Positions 1-8,785 are shown, counted from the first letter of the stretch. The stretch: DNA of 64,000 nucleotides from JAGGAG01 sp031402225 (GCA_031402225.1 JANNSD010000037.1:49119-113118); one strand, 5' to 3'. The notes: a model not told the origin generated them from the sequence alone. Program-made: numbers and translations.

Positions 1-318
1 GCCCCGCCGGGCGAGCGCCGCCGCCACCCGGCTGCGCTCGAGCCCGATGCCGGAGAGCCGCACCCCGCGCCGGGCCGCCCAGGCTGCGGCACTGCGGGGC
101 AGGTCGCCTACGCCGGTCCCCAGATCCAGCAACGTGAGCGACATACCGTCAGTACCCCGGGGAATCAGCTGCGCCAGGCCGAAGTGCACCGCGGCGGCAC
201 CCCCGAACCACCAGTTCGACCGGGCCAGGTTGCGGAACGATTCGGTGACGATCACCGGATCGGCGCCAGGGTCGTCCAGCAGTTCGTGACCGATCGGTGA
301 GAGCGCGAGGGTAGCCAT
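1..318 (-). CDS. Class I SAM-dependent methyltransferase, 3' end beyond the window edge
   Basis: I translated this myself from the ATG at 318-316. The frame stays open for 106 codons to the left edge, so only the N-terminal part is present. It reads like the UbiE-type methyltransferases found beside FAD oxidoreductases in type III polyketide synthase clusters. An N-terminal RNLARSNWWFGG stretch is followed by LDLGTGVGDLP, the glycine-rich SAM-binding motif I (about residues 65-75). The start lies 4 bases after the flavin reductase stop, so it should be the third enzyme of a co-transcribed minus-strand set (oxidoreductase, flavin reductase, methyltransferase). The substrate cannot be told from the sequence. 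The fold call is solid; a role in methylating a lipid-like or polyketide product is inference from context. Confidence 0.75.
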   Translation of the reverse strand, partial: MATLALSPIGHELLDDPGADPVIVTESFRNLARSNWWFGGAAAVHFGLAQLIPRGTDGMSLTLLDLGTGVGDLPRSAAAWAARRGVRLSGIGLERSRVAAALARRG

Positions 319-322
319 GAGG

Positions 323-805
323 TCAGGCGAGCGACGCGTAACCGCCGCGGAAGTAGCAAAGCGGGCGGCCGTCCATGGCACTGCCCGCCACCACGCGGCC
401 GACCAGGATGGTGTGGTCGCCGGCCTCGTGCGTCGCGGTGCGCTCGCACTCGAGGTGCGCGAGCGCCCCATCGAGCAGGATGAGCCCGCGCGGACTCTCC
501 TGGTACCCGATGCCCTCGAAGCGCTCCTCGCGATCCACGGCGAAGCGCCGGCTCACCGTCTCCTGGTTGTTCGCGAGAATATTGACGGCGAACGCCGGCG
601 CGGTGACGAGCAGGCGATGCATCGATGCCGCATGGTCGATGGAAAGCAGCAGCAGCGGCGGCTCGAGCGACACCGACGCGAGGCTGTTGGCCGTCATGCC
701 GTGCGGACGGCCGTCGGCATCGCGCGCGGTGATGACGGTGACACCGGTCGCAAACCGGCCGAGCAGCTGGCGAAACTGGGCCTGGTCGATGGCGTTATGG
801 CTCAC
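323..805 (-). CDS. Flavin reductase family protein (FMN-binding split barrel)
   Basis: 160 aa, the usual size for HpaC-like NAD(P)H:flavin oxidoreductases. The domain starts at once with FRQLLGRFATGVTVIT, then HGMTANSLASVSLEPPLLL, the signature of the flavin_reduct fold, and ends CYFRGGYASL. I chose the GTG at 805 because it overlaps the stop of the upstream FAD oxidoreductase in a GTGA junction and the homologous region begins about 10 residues later. The longer open frame upstream lies inside that gene. Such enzymes give reduced flavin to a partner monooxygenase or reductase, and the coupled FAD protein is the obvious candidate. The methyltransferase follows 4 bases downstream. The partner is inferred, not shown. 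Confidence 0.85.
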   Translation of the reverse strand: MSHNAIDQAQFRQLLGRFATGVTVITARDADGRPHGMTANSLASVSLEPPLLLLSIDHAASMHRLLVTAPAFAVNILANNQETVSRRFAVDREERFEGIGYQESPRGLILLDGALAHLECERTATHEAGDHTILVGRVVAGSAMDGRPLCYFRGGYASLA

Positions 806-1995
806 AGGACCATCCGGGCGAGGAACAGGGGGTTGAGGACGGCGCGCGCCGGCAGCACGGCGCCGGTCACGCCTACCAGGGTGTCGGCCATGCCGCGGCG
901 CCGGCCGATCCGTGCCACGGCGTGGTCGAACAGGCCCGGGACGGTCATGGAGTAGCCGATGAGCCGCTCCACCGCCCACTTGCCGGCGAACCGGCGCCAG
1001 CGTGCACGCCGGTAGCCAGCGAGGGCGCGGTCAATGGCGGCGGCGCTGCCTCGGGCCCCGCCCAATGTGCCTGCCACCAGTTCGGCGCCCACCAGCGCGG
1101 AGCAGATGCCCTCGCCGGTAAATGGGTCGAAGAAGTCGGCGGCGTCTCCCACCAGCAGCGCCCCCGGTACGGTGACCTGGCGCGCGCGCGCGGCAAACGG
1201 TCCGGTCACGAGCACCTCGCGCACGACGTGCCGCAACTGCACCCGGCCCCGCACCCCGGGAAAGCGCTCCAGTTCATCCATGAAGTATGCCTCCACCCGG
1301 CCCGCTGCGGGCGCCGCCCGATGCTGCGGCACCACCAGGGCGACGTTGGTCACGCCCCCGCCGATCGCGTTGAGACCGACATACCCCTGGCCGCTGACGT
1401 GCATCTCGGCGCGATCTGCCATGTCCGGCACGCCCGTGACATGCGCCACGAAGGCCATGCGGGCGGGCCATCCCAGGCGCTGTCCCCCGAGCGCGCGCGC
1501 TACCCGGGAGCGAAGACCATCCGCGCCGATGGTCAGTAACGCGCGGACGTGTCGGATATCGCCATCGCGGCCGCGGATGACCGCCCCGGCCACCCGGCCA
1601 CCCTCGACGATGAGGCGCTCGAGCGACCTGGCCTCGCGTACCTCGACCCCGCGCGCCCGCGCGGCGCCGACCAGGGCATGGTCCAGCTCGCGGCGCGCGA
1701 CAGACAAGCCCCGGCCTTCCGGAAAGCGGCCCACCAGCTGCGCACCGCGGGCGGCGGTGACGCTCGAGCCGCTGAGCCGCGCCGCGCCGGCGGCGCAGAG
1801 GGCGGCGGTGACGCCGAGTCGGTCGAGCACGCGCACCGTCTCGGGGCTCATGTACTCGGAGCAGGCCTTGTCGCGGGGAAACACCGCGCGATCGACGGCG
1901 AGCACGCGCCACCCTGCCTCGGCGAGGAAGGACGCCGTGGCACTGCCGGCCGGACCGGCGCCGACCACGAGCGCGTCCACGGCGAGGTCAGTCAA
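802..1995 (-). CDS. FAD-dependent oxidoreductase of the geranylgeranyl reductase-like family
   Basis: About 397 aa from a TTG at 1995; a GTG at 1980 giving VDALVVGAGPAG is an equally good start. The N-terminus carries the dinucleotide-binding motif VVGAGPAGSATASFLAEAGW. DKACSEYMSPE follows in the position of the conserved DK-C-G element of geranylgeranyl-reductase-like flavoproteins. A second FAD motif, LLVGDAADFFDPFTGEG, lies near residue 270-290. The stop is coupled (GTGA) to the flavin reductase. Homologues of this type usually sit with a type III polyketide synthase and a methyltransferase, but they are also annotated as isoprenoid reductases. The DUF92 neighbour (a family that includes the phytyl-phosphate kinase VTE6) leaves a prenyl-lipid role possible. 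Family call is firm; substrate unknown. Confidence 0.85.
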   Translation of the reverse strand: MTDLAVDALVVGAGPAGSATASFLAEAGWRVLAVDRAVFPRDKACSEYMSPETVRVLDRLGVTAALCAAGAARLSGSSVTAARGAQLVGRFPEGRGLSVARRELDHALVGAARARGVEVREARSLERLIVEGGRVAGAVIRGRDGDIRHVRALLTIGADGLRSRVARALGGQRLGWPARMAFVAHVTGVPDMADRAEMHVSGQGYVGLNAIGGGVTNVALVVPQHRAAPAAGRVEAYFMDELERFPGVRGRVQLRHVVREVLVTGPFAARARQVTVPGALLVGDAADFFDPFTGEGICSALVGAELVAGTLGGARGSAAAIDRALAGYRRARWRRFAGKWAVERLIGYSMTVPGLFDHAVARIGRRRGMADTLVGVTGAVLPARAVLNPLFLARMVL

Positions 1996-2485
1996 TGCGG
2001 ACAAACTCGATGCCGCCCAGCACCAGCCGGCGCGGGTCGAAGTTCGCGTTGGTGAAGTCGAAGCGGACGTCAGCCACGGCGTCCGAATAGCGCACATACA
2101 GCACCGTACCGTCGGTGCGGAAGGTGCATTCACGCCGTGTCACCAGGGTCTGGTCGGCCACGACGCTGAAGGTCGCCACCTCCCGCGTACAGGCGCCGTC
2201 GGCCGAGAAGCGCCACCGCGTGACGATGCGCTGCAGGTCAGTGGGGAGGTTCTCGATCCAGACGTTCTCCCAGGTTCCGACCAGCGCTGCCGCGCCGGGA
2301 CCCGAGGTGCCACCCCCACCGGAGCTCCCGGGATTGGAGTCAACTGACGGGATCGTGCCTGGGTCGACCGGCAGGGCTCCGCCGCAACCGCCGATCAGGA
2401 GGGAGCACAGCAGCGCCACGCCAGCCAGCCGGCCAGGGTGCCGGCGGCGGTGGTCACCGCGTTCACGCCATCGTTGGTAAGCCAT
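1988..2485 (-). CDS. Small lipoprotein of unknown function
   Basis: 165 aa. A strong GGAGG ribosome-binding site stands 6 bases before the ATG at 2485, and both lie inside the 3' end of the DUF92 gene, giving a 91-base overlap in another frame. The N-terminus is very basic (RWRERGDHRRRHPGR), followed by a hydrophobic stretch and the lipobox LLIGGC with Cys34. A Gly/Ser/Pro linker follows (about 45-60). The rest is a compact beta-rich domain (GTWENVW, WRFSADGACTRE, TRRECTFRTDGTVLYVRY) with the look of a lipocalin-like or similar small barrel. The 3' end overlaps the oxidoreductase start by 8 bases. Function unknown; export as a lipoprotein is well supported. Confidence 0.7.
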   Translation of the reverse strand: MAYQRWRERGDHRRRHPGRLAGVALLCSLLIGGCGGALPVDPGTIPSVDSNPGSSGGGGTSGPGAAALVGTWENVWIENLPTDLQRIVTRWRFSADGACTREVATFSVVADQTLVTRRECTFRTDGTVLYVRYSDAVADVRFDFTNANFDPRRLVLGGIEFVRID

Positions 2486-3219
2486 GCCAGACCTCCGGTG
2501 CGCGTGGTCCGGGTGCCGCACCGGTGCACGCTCCATTCGCTGTCCACCCCACACGCCGGGCAGTGAAATCGCCCCTGCAGCGTGGCGCCCAGCACAGAAT
2601 CCAGCGCCATGCCCGCCGTACCGATCGCAGTACCCCACAGCACCAGGAGTGGCCCACCGCCGGTGATGGCACCGGCAGCGCTTACCACGCCCGCCCCTGC
2701 AACGGCGGCAGCGGTGCCGAGCCACGTCATGCCCCCGTTGCTTCCGGCCCGAACGGGACGGCCGAAGAGCAGGCGTCTGGGGGTGGTGCGGCTCCGCGCA
2801 CCAATCACGGTGGCCCAGGTGTCCGCTCCAGCCGAGGCGAGGCCACCCGTCACGACCCAGAGGGCGAGCGCCGGGTGGCGGGCGGAAAGTGCCGCCCCGA
2901 GCGCCGCGAAGCCGCCGTTGGCCAGGACCTGCCGAGCATCGCGGCGCTCGCCCTTGGCGTCCCCGCCGTCATTGCGATTCGCGCCGGCAATGCGGCCGAT
3001 GGCGCTGCTCAGGATGAAGAATGCACCGAGCGCCGCTGCCCCGGGCCACCCGGCGCCCTCCAGGATAGCAAACCCGACGACGGCCGCGGTGGCCGCGCCC
3101 CCGCCGGTGAGCGCCTTCGCCGCCCACCCGCCGCCCGACAGCAGGACTGCCACCAGCGCCGCTCCCATCGGATCGGGACCCATCCAGCCAATGTCCCCGG
3201 GAGCGCTGGCCCGGCGCAA
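2395..3219 (-). CDS. DUF92 integral membrane protein
   Basis: 274 aa, within the family range. It starts MRRASAPGD; an internal Met at residue 13 (MGPDPMGAALVAV) is an alternative start closer to the first helix. Several hydrophobic segments alternate with the family hallmarks: KALTGGGAATAAVVG near residue 35, a basic loop with RQVLANGG, then GGLASAGADTWATVIGA and the GSNGGMTWLGT loop. The C-terminal part contains a short Cys/His segment (CPACG, HRCG) that could bind metal, then LTNDGVNAVTTAAG, typical of DUF92. Known members include eukaryotic TMEM19 and the plant phytyl-phosphate kinase VTE6; bacterial members are mostly uncharacterised. It heads the minus-strand cluster and is divergent from the next gene. 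Confidence 0.8.
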   Translation of the reverse strand: MRRASAPGDIGWMGPDPMGAALVAVLLSGGGWAAKALTGGGAATAAVVGFAILEGAGWPGAAALGAFFILSSAIGRIAGANRNDGGDAKGERRDARQVLANGGFAALGAALSARHPALALWVVTGGLASAGADTWATVIGARSRTTPRRLLFGRPVRAGSNGGMTWLGTAAAVAGAGVVSAAGAITGGGPLLVLWGTAIGTAGMALDSVLGATLQGRFHCPACGVDSEWSVHRCGTRTTRTGGLAWLTNDGVNAVTTAAGTLAGWLAWRCCAPS

Positions 3220-3255
3220 GCACCCCTAGAGGGCAGGGGTGGCCGTCGATTACTT

Positions 3256-3271
3256 TGTGATCGCCATCACA
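3256..3271. promoter_or_regulatory. CRP/FNR-family-like palindrome
   Basis: TGTGA-N6-TCACA, a perfect match to the consensus spacing of CRP-type sites. It lies between divergent genes and touches the predicted ATG at 3271. At that position it would block transcription or translation rather than activate, unless the true start is downstream. It also lies just upstream of the divergent DUF92 gene. The match is seen; the binding protein is inferred. Confidence 0.5.
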
Positions 3272-3900
3272 TGACAGCCCGGTCCACTGTTCCCGCCCTG
3301 ATTCCGCTCAGCCTGCTCCAGGCGCTGCGTAACCTCGACGCCCCTCTCGACGACGGGCTCGAGGAGCTTGCCAGCGAGATGGTGGCCAAGCGGTTCGGCC
3401 TGAGTGAAACCGTCGCCGCCCAGATCGAGCGCTACGAGGAGGCGGTCCAGCGGGGCGAGGAAGTGCCGCGCGACGAAGCGCTGGGGGTGCTCCGGCTGGT
3501 CGGGCGTCGCTCGGACGCGCAGCTCGCGTTCGCTGACGCTGGTCGGCGGGCGGCACGGCACGCCGCGAAGGCCGCCGGGCGGGGCGCGCGGACCCTGATC
3601 CGCGTTGCGCCCGGCGGCATGAGCCGGAGGATGGGCTTTCGCACCGCATCACGGGCGGCGGGCCGCACGGTCAGCGTCGAACTGCGGAGCGCGGGGCGGG
3701 CAGTGGAAGCGCGGGTGCCGGACTCGCTCACCGTGGCCGCGATGCCCGATGGTGAGGCCTGCGGTTTCATCGGGTCGATGCTGGCCGAGCTGCTTCGGCT
3801 CCTCGCCGGCATGGAGGGCGCCATGACCCACGATCGGTGTAGTGCTCGCGGCGATGCGGTGTGTGTCTGGCATTGGGCCGATGCGGAGGGATACCGATGA
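3271..3900 (+). CDS. Unknown soluble protein, possibly with a V4R-like C-terminal domain
   Basis: 209 aa. No Shine-Dalgarno is visible before the ATG at 3271, where a CRP-like palindrome lies instead, so a leaderless mRNA or a later start (for example the Met at 3381) is possible. The N-terminal third is acidic and helical, the middle is Arg/Ala-rich (about residues 80-120). The C-terminal part ends AMTHDRCSARGDAVCVWHW, reminiscent of the closing Cys-rich strand of V4R (4-vinyl reductase) domains. That resemblance is weak. The stop overlaps the start of the M24 peptidase gene in an ATGA, so the two are translationally coupled. I do not know its function. Confidence 0.6.
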   Translation: MTARSTVPALIPLSLLQALRNLDAPLDDGLEELASEMVAKRFGLSETVAAQIERYEEAVQRGEEVPRDEALGVLRLVGRRSDAQLAFADAGRRAARHAAKAAGRGARTLIRVAPGGMSRRMGFRTASRAAGRTVSVELRSAGRAVEARVPDSLTVAAMPDGEACGFIGSMLAELLRLLAGMEGAMTHDRCSARGDAVCVWHWADAEGYR

Positions 3901-5072
3901 CGCTGGTGACGCCCGACCGGACCGCCCTCGCGGCGGCTCTCGAACTGGCGAACGCCGATGGCTGGCTCCTGTACGACTTTCAGGGGGTCAACCCGGTGCT
4001 GGGCCAGGTGCTGGGCATTGGTGGCATGGGCAGCCGGCGACTGTTCGTGTACCTGCCACGCACCGGAGAGCCCGTTGCGGTGGCGCACCGGATCGAACTG
4101 CAGTCGGTGGCGGGGTTTCCCGGGCGGATCCTTCCGTACGCGCGGTGGGAGGAGCTGCATGATGCCCTCCGGAGCGTGGTGGCGGGGAAGCGGGTGGCGA
4201 TGGAAGTTGCCGTCGACGATGCGGTGCCGTACCTCGACCGCGTGCCGAGCGGCGTGGTGCAGCTGCTCGCCAGGCTCGGCGCGACGGTGGTACCCTCGGC
4301 GGCGCTCGTGACCCGCTTCGCGTCCACCTGGAGTGCCGACGATCTCGCCGACCACCTTGCCGCGGCGGTGGTGCTGGCGCGGGTGGCGCAGGAGGCACTG
4401 CAGCGCGCGGTGGTGGCGGGCGGCAGTGGCCTCACCGAGAGCGCCTTGCAGCAGGAGGTGATCGACGCCATTCAGGCGGGTGGGCTCGTGTTCGATCATC
4501 CTCCTATTGTCGGGTTCGGGCCGAATGCTGCGAACCCGCACTATGAGCCGCGCGCGGGCGCCGACCGGACGCTGGCCAGGGACGAGGTGGTGCTGCTCGA
4601 CCTGTGGGGTGGTCGTCGACTGGGAGCGGTCCATGCCGACCAGACATGGATGGGCTTCAGCGGGTCGCGGCCGCCGGCGGAGGTGCAGCGCGTCTGGGAG
4701 GTGGTGCGGGATGCGCGGGATGCGGCCATCACGTTCGTACAGTCCGGCTGGTCGGCGGGCAGGTCGATATGCGGGTACGAGGTGGACCGGGTGGCGCGGG
4801 CGGTCATTACCGAGGCGGGGTACGGCGCGGCCTTCGTGCATCGGACCGGGCATTCGATCGACCACCGGCTCCACGGGTCGGGCCCTCACCTGGACGACTA
4901 CGAGACCCATGACGACCGGCAACTCCTGACGGGCACAGGCTTTTCGGTTGAGCCCGGGGTGTACCTCGAGGGGCGGTTCGGGGTGCGCAGTGAAGTGAAC
5001 ATGTACCTGACGCCGGGCGCGGCGGTGGTAACCCCGGCGGGGCCCCAGCGGGAGTTGATGACTGGCAGGTGA
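3897..5072 (+). CDS. M24 family metallopeptidase (Xaa-Pro aminopeptidase-like)
   Basis: 391 aa. The N-terminal creatinase-like domain (about 1-145) is followed by the pita-bread catalytic domain. All five expected dinuclear metal ligands are seen: Asp235 (VVLLDLWG), Asp248 (HADQTW), His319 (HRTGHSID), Glu352 (FSVEPGVY) and Glu366 (FGVRSEVN). The protein should remove N-terminal residues from Xaa-Pro peptides or be a related hydrolase; it has no signal peptide and so is cytoplasmic. The start is the ATG coupled by ATGA to the upstream gene. No gene follows for 356 bases. Confidence 0.9.
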   Translation: MTLVTPDRTALAAALELANADGWLLYDFQGVNPVLGQVLGIGGMGSRRLFVYLPRTGEPVAVAHRIELQSVAGFPGRILPYARWEELHDALRSVVAGKRVAMEVAVDDAVPYLDRVPSGVVQLLARLGATVVPSAALVTRFASTWSADDLADHLAAAVVLARVAQEALQRAVVAGGSGLTESALQQEVIDAIQAGGLVFDHPPIVGFGPNAANPHYEPRAGADRTLARDEVVLLDLWGGRRLGAVHADQTWMGFSGSRPPAEVQRVWEVVRDARDAAITFVQSGWSAGRSICGYEVDRVARAVITEAGYGAAFVHRTGHSIDHRLHGSGPHLDDYETHDDRQLLTGTGFSVEPGVYLEGRFGVRSEVNMYLTPGAAVVTPAGPQRELMTGR

Positions 5073-5182
5073 GGCCGGGCTGGCGTCGCTGTCGCGTTCC
5101 TTGCCGCCTGTTTCCGGGTATCCGCCGGTGTTTCAGGCGGTTACGCGCCATCACCAAAAGGTCACGCTCGGCTCACCGTTGC

Positions 5183-5211
5183 TTGACAGCGGCGGTACCG
5201 CGCTTCATACT
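5183..5211 (+). promoter_or_regulatory. Sigma70-type promoter of the TonB receptor gene
   Basis: TTGACA (5183-5188), 17-base spacer, CATACT (5206-5211). The spacer ends in GTACCGCG plus three bases, exactly as in the promoter at 32872-32900. The predicted leader is long, about 210 bases, to the ATG at 5429. I see no other gene in the 5073-5428 interval. Confidence 0.7.
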
Positions 5212-5428
5212 TGTCTCGCGCCGTCCCGGCCAGGACGGAGTTCCGTTGCACAACCCCAGCAGTCTCTCGACCCAAGGATGAACGCTTCGCGCGCTAGCGT
5301 GGAGCAGCGCAGTGCGCCGCAGAGGCGTATTCGTGTTTCTTAGCGAATGCTCCGGAGCGCCCGCTCCAGCGGTGATCGCATTGATGAAGGCTTCAGCAGC
5401 GCGGTTTACGCCCAGGAGGAAGGCTTCT

Positions 5429-8400
5429 ATGACACAAAGCGGAGTCAGCGCCTTCGCCCGACTCGCAAGACAGTTTGCGTTGTCGGCAGTACTGTTGCTT
5501 GCAAGCGCGGGAGCGCTGGCGGCACAGACTGGTAAGATCGAAGGCAAAGTGCGGGATCAGGCGGGTGCGCCGATCCAGAGCGCCCAGGTATTCATTGTGG
5601 GCACGGCATTCAGTGCACTCACCAATGCTCAGGGCTACTACTTCATCAACAACGTTCCGGCGGGTACGGTCGCGATCCGGGGCGCGTTCATCGGTTTCAA
5701 GAAGACCGAGGTCGAGGGCATCAAGGTGCTCGCCGGCCAGACGGTCACGCAGGACATCCAGCTGGAGCGCGCGACGGTCACCCTCGACTCGCTCACGGTC
5801 ACCACGGCCGCCAACGCGCTGGTGCCGCGCGACGAGGTTACTACCAAGCAGCGTATCGACGGCCAGTTCACGGAAAACCTGCCGGTTGACCGCGTCGGCC
5901 AGGTACTGCAGCTGCAGCCGGGTGTGGTGGCTGAGGGCGCCAACGGTGCCTTCATCTCGATTCGCGGCGGCCGCAACGACGAGGCGGCGTTCTACGTCGA
6001 CGGCGTCTCGGTGCAGCCGGGCAACCGGGGCACCGGCTTTGTGTCTGCCGGCACCAACGCGTCCAACGCGACCAACGGTGACGGTGGCGTGAGCGCGACC
6101 GGCGTCACCTTTGCGACCAACGGGTTCGAGGAAGTCTCGGTCACGACGGGCGCGGCGGCAGCACAGTACGGCAATGCGCAGTCCGGTATCGTCAACATCA
6201 CCTCCCGTACTGGCGGCGGCAGGTTTGCCGGCGCGGTGCGCGCCGAATCCGACGCGATGTTCGGCAATACGCTCGGCATGGGGTTCAACCGGTTTGAGGG
6301 CACCTTGAGTGGCCCGCTGGGGCTCAAGGGCCTGAGCTTCAGTGCCAACGTGGTGGGCGAAGGCAACGAGTCGTTGCGATTCGGCAAGGGCCGGGAGGAC
6401 TTCCCGCTCTTCGTCACCACGGGTGTGGACACGGTCGTGTCCAACGAGAATGCCGACGGCAGCTTCTCTGACGTGAACGTCAACCAGTACTCGATTTACA
6501 CCGGCGACTGCGACACGTTCTCGGGCAGCACCAACGCCGACATTTCCTCGAACAACGGTGAGGGGTGCAAGGGTGCGCGGGTGGCCAATTCGAGCTTCTC
6601 CGCGGGCCAGGTCGCCGGCAACATCAACTACTCGTATGGCAATGGTTCGCGGTTGCGCATTGGTGCCGCCGGCAGCCAGAACCAGGGGAAGAACTTCAGC
6701 TACTTCAATACGCTCAACCCCGGCGTCGCCGCGAACCAGCAGACCGGCTTCCGCGCGCAGAACGCCGTGTACACCCTGAACTGGACGCAGAACCTGTCCA
6801 AGAACGCCCAGCGCGCCCTGGCGCTCGACGTGAACCTGTCCTACCAGACCGACCGGTTCATCCAGAGCCCCTTTGCTGATGGCGGCCCCGGCACCGGCAC
6901 GCTGGGATTCTACTTCAGCCCGATCCCGCTGCAGTACAACTTCGACTTCCTCGATACCCGCTATGACGCTGACGGGAACGAGGCGGCCGGCGGGGAGTAT
7001 TCGAAGCTCGATTGCTTTGTTCGCAACATCCAGTCATGCCTGGGCGCCATCGACCTGGGCGACGCCGACCAAGTGAACGCGCACCAGCCCCAGGTCACCT
7101 TCCGCTCCAACCCGTACGGCCTGGCGCAGACCTTCCCGGATGGCGGTCTCGCCAGCGCCCGGCTCCAGTTGTACAAGGAAAACCGGTACGTGGCGAACGC
7201 GACGCTCGACTGGCAGCTGGACCGGTACAACCGTATCCAGGTGGGCGGCGAGTACTTCAATTTCGACATGACCAGCTACTCCGCCTCTATTTCCAGCCAG
7301 GCGTTCTCGGATTACTGGGAGGAGAGCCCGACCCGGTACGCCGCGTTCATCCAGGATCGTCTGGATATCGGCGACGTCGTGGTGCAGCTCGGCATCCGGT
7401 ACGACTACTTCAGCACCAACGCCAACCGGTGGCAGGGATTCCCGAGCATCTCGACCAACCCGGCCCTGGAGCCGGGCGAGGATCCGACCAGCCTGTACGT
7501 GGCCGATGAGTCATTCGACTACATCAGCCCGCGGGTGCAGGTGGCCTTCCCGGTCACCGAGCGGACGAACTTCCGCCTGTCGTACGCCCAGTCGGTCCAG
7601 TCGCCCGACTTTGCCCTGACCTTCAGCGGCATCAACACCGACCTCAGCGTGACCAACACGAACAACGTGTATGGCCAGAATGTCGACTACGGCAAGTCCA
7701 TCATCTTCGAGTTCGGCATCCAGCACGCCTTCAACGATGACATGGTCCTGGACATCTCGGCCTACAACCGGGACAACCTGGCCAACGCCGCCGGTCGCCT
7801 GGTGACGTCGTTCAACCCTGTGTTCCAGCAGAACCAGGACCTGCGCCTCATCACCAACTCCGACTTCGGCAACACCAAGGGCATCGACCTGCGGCTCAAC
7901 CGTCGTTTCGGGCAACTGTTCAACGGCACGCTCGGGTACAGCTTCCAGAGCGCCCAAAACACCGGTAACGACCCGTTCACCTACCTGAACTTCGGTTCGC
8001 GCATCGTGAACCAGGTCACCGGCGGCAACCAGCCGCCCCCGCAGGCGATTGCGCCAGTGGCACTGTCGCGGCCGCACCAGCTGTCGGGCAGCTTCGGACT
8101 CACCTTCCCGAACGGGTGGAAGTCGGGGTCGACGGCGGGCACGATCTTCCAGAACGTGCAGGTCTTCGCGGTCTTCCGGTTCGCCAGCGGCACGGCGTAC
8201 ACTTCGTGCGGTAACCCGGACGGCAACCAGTCGGTGCTCTCGGGCCAGGTCTGCGGCCGCGGCGGCTTTACCAATGGGCTCAACAACACGCGCCTGCCGG
8301 GCTTCAACCAGTTCGACATGCGCTTCGTGAAGGGCTTCAACTTCGGCCGGAGCAACCTGGCCTTCTACCTGGATGCCCGGAACATCCTCGGCTTCACCAA

Positions 8401-8785
8401 CACCCTGACGCAGTACGTGGTGACCAACAGCATCACCAGCGAGCTCGAGCAGGTTCAAAACTTCACGGCTGACAGCAGCCGCAATGCGCAGGAAGGCCTC
8501 GGGAACGGTGTTTATGACGAGGCCACCGGTGCCATGAACCTCACGTTTGGTGGTGCCGGTGCGGGTGGCTGTGCCGATTGGGTCAACGCCAGCAACGCCG
8601 CCTCGGTCCCGAACTGCGTCTACCTCTCGCGGGCCGAACAGCGGTACGGCAATGGCGACGGCATCTACTCGCTCCAGGAACAGCGGAACGCGTCGGACGC
8701 CCTGTACTTCTCCAACCAGGCCGCGCCCACGTTCTTCTACGGGCAGGGAACGGCACTGCGGCTCGGCGTGGAGTTCACTTTCTAA
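5429..8785 (+). CDS. TonB-dependent receptor with N-terminal CarboxypepD_reg-like domain
   Basis: 1118 aa. The ATG at 5429 has an AGGAGGA site 9 bases upstream; longer in-frame starts lack one. The signal peptide ends near ALAAQ, leaving Gln33 at or near the mature N-terminus. Domains: CarboxypepD_reg-like barrel (about 34-115, KIEGKVRDQAGAPIQSAQ), plug (about 130-300, VGQVLQLQPGV, ISIRGGRNDEAAFYVDGV), then a long outer-membrane barrel ending in LGVEFTF with terminal Phe. No TonB box is obvious. The substrate is unknown. It is followed after 79 bases by a large secreted protein and then PorV, a layout seen where receptors and T9SS-type cargo are co-expressed. The family call is safe; the cargo link is inferred. 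Confidence 0.93.
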   Translation: MTQSGVSAFARLARQFALSAVLLLASAGALAAQTGKIEGKVRDQAGAPIQSAQVFIVGTAFSALTNAQGYYFINNVPAGTVAIRGAFIGFKKTEVEGIKVLAGQTVTQDIQLERATVTLDSLTVTTAANALVPRDEVTTKQRIDGQFTENLPVDRVGQVLQLQPGVVAEGANGAFISIRGGRNDEAAFYVDGVSVQPGNRGTGFVSAGTNASNATNGDGGVSATGVTFATNGFEEVSVTTGAAAAQYGNAQSGIVNITSRTGGGRFAGAVRAESDAMFGNTLGMGFNRFEGTLSGPLGLKGLSFSANVVGEGNESLRFGKGREDFPLFVTTGVDTVVSNENADGSFSDVNVNQYSIYTGDCDTFSGSTNADISSNNGEGCKGARVANSSFSAGQVAGNINYSYGNGSRLRIGAAGSQNQGKNFSYFNTLNPGVAANQQTGFRAQNAVYTLNWTQNLSKNAQRALALDVNLSYQTDRFIQSPFADGGPGTGTLGFYFSPIPLQYNFDFLDTRYDADGNEAAGGEYSKLDCFVRNIQSCLGAIDLGDADQVNAHQPQVTFRSNPYGLAQTFPDGGLASARLQLYKENRYVANATLDWQLDRYNRIQVGGEYFNFDMTSYSASISSQAFSDYWEESPTRYAAFIQDRLDIGDVVVQLGIRYDYFSTNANRWQGFPSISTNPALEPGEDPTSLYVADESFDYISPRVQVAFPVTERTNFRLSYAQSVQSPDFALTFSGINTDLSVTNTNNVYGQNVDYGKSIIFEFGIQHAFNDDMVLDISAYNRDNLANAAGRLVTSFNPVFQQNQDLRLITNSDFGNTKGIDLRLNRRFGQLFNGTLGYSFQSAQNTGNDPFTYLNFGSRIVNQVTGGNQPPPQAIAPVALSRPHQLSGSFGLTFPNGWKSGSTAGTIFQNVQVFAVFRFASGTAYTSCGNPDGNQSVLSGQVCGRGGFTNGLNNTRLPGFNQFDMRFVKGFNFGRSNLAFYLDARNILGFTNTLTQYVVTNSITSELEQVQNFTADSSRNAQEGLGNGVYDEATGAMNLTFGGAGAGGCADWVNASNAASVPNCVYLSRAEQRYGNGDGIYSLQEQRNASDALYFSNQAAPTFFYGQGTALRLGVEFTF

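Noticed and set aside
252..449. Small minus-strand frame across the methyltransferase and flavin reductase junction
   Set aside because: It lies in another frame over two well-supported genes.
2395..3900. Part of a bacteriochlorophyll/photosynthesis cluster (DUF92, geranylgeranyl-reductase-like and V4R-like proteins)
   Set aside because: No bch, puf or crt gene is in view, and each similarity has a more ordinary explanation.
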